Notes under the pieces: model-generated
Database searches by the model: none
Told to the model about the DNA's origin: nothing
What the model saw: only the letters and a program-made list of their open reading frames with translations
Position numbers and translations under genes: made by a program
NCBI GenBank assembly: GCA_022561415.1
Contig: JADFRH010000025.1
Location: forward strand, 1 to 10,306
Length of the DNA stretch: 10,306 nucleotides
Reading direction: 5' to 3'
Origin: Planctomycetota bacterium
Lineage (GTDB): Bacteria > Planctomycetota > Phycisphaerae > UBA1845
Part shown: piece by piece, positions 1 to 5,611 of the stretch
Layout: each line of letters begins with the position of its first letter
Position numbering within the stretch: position 1 is the stretch's first letter

Positions 1-128
1 ACGTCGCTGACCAGCGCGAGCCGGGGTCCGAAATCGAGGCCCGCGACCAACTCGGCCTCGCGGCCCGCGAGCGAGTCGGCGATCGTCACCGTGCGCGTCG
101 GCACGCAAAGCGGCGGCCCGCCGTCCAC
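1..128 (-). CDS. sn-glycerol-1-phosphate dehydrogenase-like protein, N-terminal fragment
   Basis: This reading frame runs off the left edge of the window, so only about 42 residues are visible. It reads VDGGPPLCVPTRTV, then TIADSLAGREAELVAGL, then DFGPRLALVSDV. That resembles the N-terminus of bacterial AraM/EgsA-type sn-glycerol-1-phosphate dehydrogenases, which are NAD(P)-dependent, metal-containing enzymes reducing dihydroxyacetone phosphate. The catalytic part lies outside the window. The start is uncertain: GTG at 128 keeps the most homologous sequence, GTG at 104 is possible, and GTG at 89 overlaps the TGA of the upstream SIS gene as GTGA. Any of these overlaps the SIS gene, which suggests translational coupling. 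The family call rests on a short stretch recognised from memory, so it is moderate. Confidence 0.5.
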   Translation of the reverse strand, partial: MDGGPPLCVPTRTVTIADSLAGREAELVAGLDFGPRLALVSD

Positions 129-769
129 GGCCGCGGCGATGCGCGATCGTCTATTTTTCGCAGCGCTGGAACCCCGAAGGTCGGCGACCGCTCGGTCGTG
201 TCCGTCAGCACGTCGAGCAGGCAGGCGTCCGCGCAGTAGGTGACGGTGCCTTCCCGTCTGTATATTTCCTCTTCGAACCGCACGGCCCGGGCCAGCGCCT
301 GGATGGATGCCGTGTCCGAAAGCCGGTCCAGCAGTTCCTCGAACGCCGCCGTGTACCATTCCGGCGCTCGCATGACGGCGCGGGAGGCTTTCCGCTCCGA
401 GGCGGACAGGCGCGCCTGCAGGAACTCCACCAGGGCGGTCTCCAGCGCGGCGCCGACCACCAGCAGCTCGATGCTGGTCGCCTGCATTCTGGTGGAGCCC
501 CGAATGGCCATCGGCCCCGTGGTCAACTCGAGTCCGGTGATGCGCGGCTCTTCGATCACCGCACGCGAACGCTCTACCTGCGCGCGCAGCCGTTCTGTGG
601 GATTGTTGTAAACAAAAAAGACGCGCGCGTCCGCTTCCAGGCCCTGCCACGCCGTGCCGATGACGAAGGGCGTTTCGCCGCCCTCGGTAATGGCGATGAC
701 CACGTCGTCTGCGGCCACGCCGCTCTCTCTGAGCTGACGTCTGCCGAAGTCCGGGAAATCCTCGCCGAT
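86..769 (-). CDS. GckR/MurQ-like SIS-domain protein, N-terminally truncated at a junction
   Basis: This is the C-terminal part of a phosphosugar-binding SIS protein related to N-acetylmuramate-6-phosphate etherase (MurQ) and the glucokinase regulator GckR. Recognisable blocks in order are EDFPDFGRRQL (about 766-734), DDVVIAITEGGETPFVIG (about 706-653), VYNNPTE (about 610) and TTGPMAIRGSTRMQATSIE (about 520-465). A helical C-terminal region follows, with the family-like ending DVLTDTTERSPTF, and the gene stops at a TGA at 88-86. The open frame continues to 1273, but beyond about 770 it is only the antisense of prfA. The true N-terminus, including the first half of the SIS fold, is therefore missing. 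The gene overlaps the downstream glycerol-1-phosphate dehydrogenase-like gene. Its substrate is unknown; whether it is an etherase, isomerase or sensor cannot be decided from this fragment. Confidence 0.65.
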   Translation of the reverse strand: MGEDFPDFGRRQLRESGVAADDVVIAITEGGETPFVIGTAWQGLEADARVFFVYNNPTERLRAQVERSRAVIEEPRITGLELTTGPMAIRGSTRMQATSIELLVVGAALETALVEFLQARLSASERKASRAVMRAPEWYTAAFEELLDRLSDTASIQALARAVRFEEEIYRREGTVTYCADACLLDVLTDTTERSPTFGVPALRKIDDRASPRPWTAGRRFACRRAR

Positions 770-785
770 CGCTCCCAAGACGCCG
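765..785. other. Head-to-head junction between truncated SIS gene and truncated prfA
   Basis: Family-like SIS sequence on the minus strand ends near 766, and family-like RF1 sequence on the plus strand begins near 773 with SQDADLREMAE. Both genes lose their N-terminal regions at the same point, with no intergenic DNA between them. The 8-mer cgggaaat occurs at 752-759 and again at 791-798, flanking the junction. Two unrelated genes meeting head to head inside conserved domains fits a genomic inversion or deletion, or an assembly chimera. The exact breakpoint cannot be fixed by eye. Confidence 0.6.
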
Positions 786-796
786 ACCTGCGGGAA

Positions 797-1639
797 ATGG
801 CGGAATCGGAACTCGAGTCTCTCCAGGCGGACCACGATCGACGCTTGGATGGATTGAAAGAAGCCATTGTCACCGACGACGATGCGGTCATCGACTCGAT
901 CATCATGGAAATCCGCGCGGGAACCGGCGGCGATGAAGCCGCCCTGTTCGCCCGCGATCTCTACGAAATGTATGTCAGATTCTCCGACCGCAAAGGCTTC
1001 AAAATAGAAGTTCTCGACCAGAGTGGCAATAATCTGGGCGGATTCAAAGAATTGACGATGAGCATCAAGGGGGCGCAAGTCTACCGCTGGCTGGGATACG
1101 AAGGCGGCGGGCACCGGGTCCAGCGCGTGCCGGAAACCGAAGCCCAAGGACGCGTCCACACCTCCGCCGCGACGGTGGCCGTACTGCCCGAACCGGAAGA
1201 TCTCAACATCGACATCAACTGGGACACCGACGTCGACGAGTTTATATCGCGTTCCGGCGGGCCGGGTGGACAAAACGTCAACAAGGTCTCATCCGCCATT
1301 CGACTCATGCACAAGGAAACCGGGATCACCGTCTCCATGCGCGACGAAAAGAGTCAACACAAGAACCGCGCGAAAGCGCGGCGGATCATGCTCACTCGCG
1401 TGTACGATCATCATCGCCAAGCTTCCGACGCCAAGCGCGACAGCGCTCGGAGAACCATGATCGGTAGCGGCGACCGGTCACAGCGGATCCGAACGTACAA
1501 TTTCCCCCAAAACCGCATCAGCGATCACCGCATCAACGTGGACATCTACAGTCTGGAAAAATTTATGCAGGGCGAGATGGACGAGATGATCCGAGCCCTG
1601 CAGACACATGACAAAGAGCAGCGCTTGAAGAACATGTAG
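797..1639 (+). CDS. prfA: Peptide chain release factor 1, 5'-truncated
   Basis: RF1 reads UAA and UAG stop codons in the ribosomal A site and triggers release of the finished peptide. From the ATG at 797, 280 residues are present. Landmarks are EIRAGTGGDEAALFA (residues 38-52), the PxT codon-recognition tripeptide as PET (112-114), HTSAATVAV (121-129), the catalytic GGQ (157-159) in SGGPGGQNVNK, SQHKNRAKA (186-194) and GSGDRSQRIRTYNFPQNR. Complete RF1 is about 360 residues, so roughly 70-80 N-terminal residues are absent. RF1-like sequence extends upstream only to about 773. No in-frame ATG, GTG or TTG was found in the upstream stretch I translated (about 521-796), and 797 has no convincing ribosome-binding site. 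The usual neighbour prmC is not downstream. As drawn, the gene would not give normal RF1. RF2 is unlikely because a PxT tripeptide is present where RF2 has SPF. Confidence 0.93.
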   Translation: MAESELESLQADHDRRLDGLKEAIVTDDDAVIDSIIMEIRAGTGGDEAALFARDLYEMYVRFSDRKGFKIEVLDQSGNNLGGFKELTMSIKGAQVYRWLGYEGGGHRVQRVPETEAQGRVHTSAATVAVLPEPEDLNIDINWDTDVDEFISRSGGPGGQNVNKVSSAIRLMHKETGITVSMRDEKSQHKNRAKARRIMLTRVYDHHRQASDAKRDSARRTMIGSGDRSQRIRTYNFPQNRISDHRINVDIYSLEKFMQGEMDEMIRALQTHDKEQRLKNM

Positions 1640-1820
1640 CCCCACGAGCACCTTGCGGCAATACGAGGCGAACACTTTCTTGTTCGGCACATGCTGTTGG
1701 GCCCTTTCAGGGCTCCGACACTGTGTTCCGATCCCCCAGGGCGTTGCCTGGCGTTGCCCCGGGCTGACACGTCGCTCCCCTTCGAGCCCGGCGGGGCGAT
1801 GGCACGTAGCCACGGGGCGA
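1640..1820. repeat. Hairpin-rich intergenic repeat, 'gcgttgcc' type
   Basis: No credible gene lies here. The stretch holds a compact hairpin at 1701-1713 (gccct-ttc-agggc, extendable by a G-U and a G-C pair). A second hairpin lies at 1736-1751 (ccagg-gcgttg-cctgg). The octamer gcgttgcc occurs twice, at 1741-1748 and 1751-1758, as if a 10-bp unit had been duplicated. Complementary CCCC and GGGG runs follow around 1776-1797. This style resembles hairpin-rich repeats I remember between genes in planctomycete genomes. Some short open frames here look like by-products of the repeat. The first hairpin could also act as a weak terminator for prfA, but it lies about 60 bp past the stop and has no T-run. 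Confidence 0.5.
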
Positions 1821-1954
1821 AACAGGCTGTCGGAATAATGCGATTCGATTATGCCGACACGTGTCTTGAGGGTACTTTCGGGTCCAAATACCTAGTCTTG
1901 GACAAGGAAAGTGCCGCTTTCTGCGAGCCGTTCGGACTATTCCGACAGCCTGTT
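1821..1954. mobile_element. MITE-like structured element with 17-bp terminal inverted repeats
   Basis: The left arm aacaggctgtcggaata (1821-1837) is an exact reverse complement of the right arm at 1938-1954. One step outside and one step inside each arm there is a single mismatch followed by further matches. Nested inside are the perfect palindrome gacacgtgtc (1856-1865), the stem ggtactttc/gaaagtgcc (1871-1879 with 1907-1915, one G-U pair) and the stem gtccaa/ttggac (1882-1887 with 1898-1903). The 134 bp could therefore fold into one long interrupted hairpin. No coding sequence and no clear target-site duplication were seen. It could be a non-autonomous transposable element, a structured RNA, or the distal part of the repeat that abuts it. 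Confidence 0.5.
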
Positions 1955-1974
1955 ACGGTCGCGGTTCGGGAAAC

Positions 1975-3375
1975 TCAGTCGCTGCCGACGAGGGCTGCTA
2001 CGGCGTCGGCGTCTTTGGGTAGGTCGGCCGTGAGAACCTCCGGTCCCGCGTCACCCGCGCGAATGTGTACGTCGTCTTCGATGCGAATGCCGCCGAACTG
2101 ATCTTTAATGAGCGCCTCAATGGCCGGTCGATTGACGGCGTCGGCAAAGGGGGCGGTCAGTTCATCGTTCTCCCAGATGGCCGGTACGATGTAGATGCCG
2201 GGTTCGATGGTGACGGTCATACCGGGCGCGAGGTCTCGATCCAGTCGCAGGAACTTGTTACCGAATTCGGGGCGACGCTCTCTACCCTTCGCATAGCCGG
2301 CCAAGTCGCCGAAGTCTTCCATGTCGTGAACGTCGAGGCCCAACAGATGCCCGAGCCCGTGTGGGAAAAACAGTGTGTGCGCTCCGCGCGCCGAAAGCTC
2401 GGCCGCGTCGCCTCGCAGCAGGTCGGCCTCGACCAGCCCCTCGCAGATGATCCGACCGGCCAGGTCGTGAATGTCGCGGAAACGCCTGCCCGGAACACAG
2501 GCCGCGATCGCTTCGCGCTCGGCTCGCAGAACGGTGTCGTAGAGCCGGCGCTGGATGGTCGAGAACTTTCCACTAACGGGATAAGTTCGTGTGATGTCGG
2601 AGGCGTAGCCGCCGGGCTCCTCGGCACCGGAGTCGACCAGCAGCAACCGGCCCGCCGCCAGCGCGTTGGGATAGCTTTCGCTGTGTAGGACCTCGCCGTG
2701 AATGCTGACGATGGGAGTGAAGGACGGTCCGCACTGCACGGCCGTGTAGATCGACAGCAACGCGGCCGCCACGTCGCTCTCCCGGCGACCGGGGCGCGTC
2801 ACTCTCATGGCCGCCCGATGCGCATCGGCGCCTACCTTGGCGGCGTTTCGCATGGCCGCTAGCTCATGCTCGTCCTGGTAGAGGCGTAGATCGATGATCG
2901 CCAGGAGTTCATCCGGCTCGGCCGGTGTCGCGCCGAGCGAGGTGAGCCACTCCCGCGTCTTGGGACACGGCGGTGCCGTGAGACCGGCCGTGCGGTTGCG
3001 CAGACGGCCGGGCAGTTGGTCGGGAGACAACAGGTCGCCTTTACTCAGACCGGCGGCTTCGGCAAGCTGGGTGTCGGAGGGCGTCGCGCCGATCCACACG
3101 ACATCGTCGAAGCCGAGGAGATCGCGCACGAGCGTGCAGCCGTCTTCGCCGTCGCTGCCGGGTTCGATCAGGATCGCGGCGCCGCAGACGGGCGGTCCCC
3201 CGAAGTAGAGATACGAACTTCCCGCGCGAAACGGGTAGGTGTTGGTGGCGTAGTGGCGGGCGCTGGGCCGGCCGGCGCAGAGCAGGATCGGTCGCTGGAG
3301 CTTCTCGGCCAGGCGCCGGCGCCGATCGCGATACGTGGCGGGCGGCGCGGTCATTCTGAGTGTGTGGGTCGTCAT
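1975..3375 (-). CDS. pepP: Xaa-Pro aminopeptidase (aminopeptidase P, M24B family)
   Basis: The product is a cytoplasmic metallopeptidase expected to remove an N-terminal residue preceding proline. Starting at the ATG at 3375 it has 466 residues, normal for PepP. An N-terminal creatinase/aminopeptidase P domain occupies about residues 10-160 and the pita-bread catalytic domain about 165-450. All five expected metal ligands are visible: D248 in LLLVDSGAEE, D260 in ASDITRTYP, H339 in FFPHGLGHLLGLDVHD, E391 in TIEPGIYI and E433 in GIRIEDDVHI. A GTG at 3423 and an ATG at 3354 are alternative starts. ATG 3375 is preferred because a purine-rich ggggaa lies about 9 bases upstream. It is transcribed convergently with prfA and divergently from the PilZ-REC gene. 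No signal peptide is seen. Confidence 0.9.
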   Translation of the reverse strand: MTTHTLRMTAPPATYRDRRRRLAEKLQRPILLCAGRPSARHYATNTYPFRAGSSYLYFGGPPVCGAAILIEPGSDGEDGCTLVRDLLGFDDVVWIGATPSDTQLAEAAGLSKGDLLSPDQLPGRLRNRTAGLTAPPCPKTREWLTSLGATPAEPDELLAIIDLRLYQDEHELAAMRNAAKVGADAHRAAMRVTRPGRRESDVAAALLSIYTAVQCGPSFTPIVSIHGEVLHSESYPNALAAGRLLLVDSGAEEPGGYASDITRTYPVSGKFSTIQRRLYDTVLRAEREAIAACVPGRRFRDIHDLAGRIICEGLVEADLLRGDAAELSARGAHTLFFPHGLGHLLGLDVHDMEDFGDLAGYAKGRERRPEFGNKFLRLDRDLAPGMTVTIEPGIYIVPAIWENDELTAPFADAVNRPAIEALIKDQFGGIRIEDDVHIRAGDAGPEVLTADLPKDADAVAALVGSD

Positions 3376-3814
3376 GTAAGGGTTCCCCGGTTGCCGCCGC
3401 GACCAAAGAGATCGGTTCGGCACGCCGGCCAGCGTATTCTCTCATGCCGTCTGCCGCAAACCAATTGAGGTTTAGACGCCGTTTTCGCTGGAGGGTCTCG
3501 GATGGTCCGCGGCACGCCCGGTCATGGGTTCCGTCCGAGAATTGCTGAAATTCAGTGCGTCGCGCGGCGTTGGCGCCTTCGTTCGGCTCGAGACATCCAG
3601 GGTGTGTTGACGGTGACTTTCCGGGCTACCCGTCGACCTAATCAGCATCTTCATTCATGCCGAAGAGTCCAGGAGAATCCGTGGATTGCCGACTGGTGTC
3701 GGCGGTTATCGGGTCCGCGCGGTCGAGGCGAAATGGTCGACCGATGTCGGTGCCGCTTTCCGGATCAACCGTACTCGGCTTCGTCGCCGGCGGATTCAAC
3801 GAGGAGAAGACTCC
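3376..3814. other. Divergent intergenic region between pepP and the PilZ-REC gene
   Basis: This 439-bp stretch separates two divergent genes. Short open frames cross it but show no recognisable domain and no good ribosome-binding site. Visible structures are an inverted repeat ctcggatgg/ccgtccgag (3497-3505 with 3531-3539, one G-T pair, 25-base loop) and the small palindrome ctgaaattcag (3545-3555). Either could be an operator or part of a leader. A TTGACG at 3607-3612 lacks a good -10 partner. The PilZ-REC frame stays open back to a TTG at 3686, but the extra 43 residues are arginine-rich and unlike any domain. Confidence 0.4.
3436..3464 (-). promoter_or_regulatory. Possible sigma-70-like promoter for pepP
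   Basis: On the minus strand TTGGTT (3464-3459) and GAGAAT (3441-3436) are separated by 17 bases, about 60 bp before the pepP start. The match to the consensus is only 3/6 and 4/6, so this is a weak suggestion. Confidence 0.2.
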
Positions 3815-4906
3815 GTGCGCGATGCCGAGTCGACACGTTCAGCGATACGTACCATCCGGCTTTCCGACGACCAAGTCGCCGATCTCATGGATCGTCTGGA
3901 TGGCGCCGAGCACGCATCGTCTGCGGATGCGAGCGCGCGGGAGTACGCCTATCGCCGTAAGGGGCTGATCATCGACATCCTTCAGCCCGGTGCGGTCACG
4001 CCGACCCGTTACGCGGTGCAACCCAGGCGGATCAACGAAACCGAGCTGCGGTTTCTTCACGGGAGTTTTCTCCACACCGGTACGCGATGCTGCGTGCAGC
4101 TGGTGACGCTCCACGGCACTTGGACCACCGTGTCCGCCGTTGTCACGTATTGCACCTACTTGGAGGAGAACATTCACGACGTTCGCGTCCAGTTTTCGCA
4201 GCGTATCGATCCCGCACTGTTCTGCCCCGACGCGGGCCGCACGCGCGTGCTTCTGGTGGAACAGGATGAGTCGCTGGCACGGCTGGTCGAGTTCCATCTG
4301 TCGCATCTGAACGCGGACGTCGAACACATCAAGGATTCCAAGCGCGCCGGGGAATTGGTCGGGCAAAACCGGTACGATGTCATCCTCTTCGACGTCGAAA
4401 TGAACGACGGTCAAGGATTTGAAGTTGTCAAGAAGTTGCGGAGCCAGGGGTACTCGCAAACGATTGTCGCGTTTTCCGCGCTGGTCAACGACGGCGAACG
4501 TGAGAAAAGTATCGCGGCTGGTTGCGATCTGGTGCTGGCCAAACCGTTCACGCAAGAGGATGTTCGATCACTACTCCAATCACTTCGCCGGGAACCGCTC
4601 TTCAGCAGCTTCTACAACGATCCCGCCATGACCGAACTGATCAACGCTTTCGTGCAGGAGCTCTCGGGCAAGGTGCGTGAGATTGAGCAAGCGGCCCGTT
4701 CGGGGCAAATCGAAGTGCTGCGTGGGCACGTGCGAACGGTGCGCGCCCAGGGCAGCAGCTATGGGTTTGAAGTCCTTACCGAAGCGGCGGCCACGGTCGA
4801 GGAGCATCTCACCGAGGAGATCACGCCGGAGGTTCGGTCGGATCTGGACTACCTCGTCAAGCTGTGCATGCAGGCGCGATGTGCCGACACGGGTTCCTCT
4901 GAATAG
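3815..4906 (+). CDS. PilZ-like / response-regulator receiver / Hpt-like protein
   Basis: This is a 363-residue cytoplasmic signalling protein. The GTG start at 3815 is chosen because gaggag lies upstream (from about 3801) at suitable spacing; a TTG at 3686 would add 43 unstructured residues. Residues about 44-139 form a PilZ-like beta domain (YRRKG, then RRINETELRFLHGSFLHTGTRC), though the usual D/NxSxxG motif is degenerate. Residues 144-257 are a receiver domain with E149 and Q150 at the acidic pocket, phosphoacceptor D193 in ILFDVEMNDG, S221 in VAFSAL and K243 in LAKPF. Residues about 264-332 resemble an Hpt four-helix domain (RAQGSSYGFEVLTEAA), but the phosphorylated histidine position is occupied by R307. 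It probably receives phosphate from an unlinked histidine kinase. No output DNA-binding domain is present. C-di-GMP binding is doubtful. Confidence 0.75.
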   Translation: MRDAESTRSAIRTIRLSDDQVADLMDRLDGAEHASSADASAREYAYRRKGLIIDILQPGAVTPTRYAVQPRRINETELRFLHGSFLHTGTRCCVQLVTLHGTWTTVSAVVTYCTYLEENIHDVRVQFSQRIDPALFCPDAGRTRVLLVEQDESLARLVEFHLSHLNADVEHIKDSKRAGELVGQNRYDVILFDVEMNDGQGFEVVKKLRSQGYSQTIVAFSALVNDGEREKSIAAGCDLVLAKPFTQEDVRSLLQSLRREPLFSSFYNDPAMTELINAFVQELSGKVREIEQAARSGQIEVLRGHVRTVRAQGSSYGFEVLTEAAATVEEHLTEEITPEVRSDLDYLVKLCMQARCADTGSSE

Positions 4907-4950
4907 GGCAAGCTCTATTCTGTCGCAGCGTCCAGCGGCCGGTTTCGCCC

Positions 4951-5009
4951 GGAAATTACGAATTATGCGTTCGTCAGCCGTACCTCGTAATTCGCAACTC
5001 GTAATTCTC
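4951..5009. repeat. AT-rich palindromic spacer between convergent genes
   Basis: The octamer tcgtaatt occurs twice (4985-4992 and 4999-5006), and its reverse complement aattacga lies at 4954-4961. A second pairing joins cgaatta (4959-4965) with taattcg (4988-4994). These give mutually exclusive hairpins in the 108-bp gap between the PilZ-REC gene and the cyclo-ligase gene. It could serve as a bidirectional terminator, but there is no clear T-run. Confidence 0.4.
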
Positions 5010-5014
5010 CCGGT

Positions 5015-5587
5015 TTAGGAATTAAACCGCCTTACGGTTTCGTCCGTGACCAACATGCCGATGGCTCGATCGAGCGGTCCCACCGGAACGTTGGGTGTCA
5101 TCTGCGACTCGAACGCCAATCCGCAGGATGTGCCGGAAAGTTCGGGGTGGGCGAGAAACCGATCGTAGAATCCGCGACCGCGGCCCAATCGATGGCCGAA
5201 CTCGTCGAAACCCAGCCCCGGAACGATCACCAGGTCCACCATGGAAATCGGGAACGGAATCCCCGACACCGGCTCGCGAATGCCCTCTTGGGACACGGTC
5301 AGGTCGTCGGTCAACGAGCGAATCTCAACCGGCATGATCCTGCGCTGGCTCCAACTCACCTTCGGCGCGAGAACGCGCTTTCGATTCTGCCACGCGCGAA
5401 GCACGATGGGTCCCGTGTCGATTTCAGTCGGCAGAGGCAGAAACACCATAATCACCTCGGCCTTGACGTACTCCGGCTGCTCGAAGAGGCGGCAACACGC
5501 ACGGAGTGATCGGGTCTCCAGTTCCTCGGCGGGGATTTCGCTCAACGTCCTGCGTAAGCGCTGGCGTAGTTCTTTCTTCTCGGACAA
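5015..5587 (-). CDS. fau: 5-formyltetrahydrofolate cyclo-ligase
   Basis: This enzyme uses ATP to convert 5-formyl-THF into 5,10-methenyl-THF, returning the stored or inhibitory folate to one-carbon metabolism. The 190-residue product has the usual family length. It carries the hallmark ATP/substrate loop VPGLGFDEFGHRLGRGRGFYDRF (residues 122-144, shown here in part as LGRGRGFYDRF), an N-terminal KKELRQRLRR helix, and FLPLPTEIDTGP (about 49-60). The start is a TTG at 5587. The TGA that ends rarA at 5614-5612 is in the same frame just upstream, and no ATG or GTG lies between, so TTG is the only reasonable choice. The 24-bp gap to rarA suggests co-transcription and possible re-initiation. It is convergent with the PilZ-REC gene. 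Confidence 0.9.
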   Translation of the reverse strand: MSEKKELRQRLRRTLSEIPAEELETRSLRACCRLFEQPEYVKAEVIMVFLPLPTEIDTGPIVLRAWQNRKRVLAPKVSWSQRRIMPVEIRSLTDDLTVSQEGIREPVSGIPFPISMVDLVIVPGLGFDEFGHRLGRGRGFYDRFLAHPELSGTSCGLAFESQMTPNVPVGPLDRAIGMLVTDETVRRFNS

Positions 5588-5611
5588 CTTATTCGCTCGC
5601 GAGCAGGGAGA

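Noticed and set aside
605..796. Plus-strand in-frame sequence as the natural N-terminus of RF1
   Set aside because: It is open and vaguely RF1-like near 722-770, but the opposite strand carries well-matched SIS motifs over the same bases, and no start codon is available in the stretch translated.
86..1273. A single 395-residue minus-strand protein spanning this interval
   Set aside because: Only the portion below about 770 matches a family. The first 165 or so residues are the antisense of conserved prfA sequence, including its GGQ and PxT regions.
1653..2101. Small plus-strand genes after prfA
   Set aside because: They lie within the hairpin-rich repeat and inverted-repeat element and run into antisense pepP. 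They show no domain and no ribosome-binding site.
3502..3968. Small plus-strand genes upstream of the PilZ-REC gene
   Set aside because: Arginine-rich, low-complexity frames typical of GC-rich noncoding DNA, with no recognisable motif; they overlap the well-supported PilZ-REC start.
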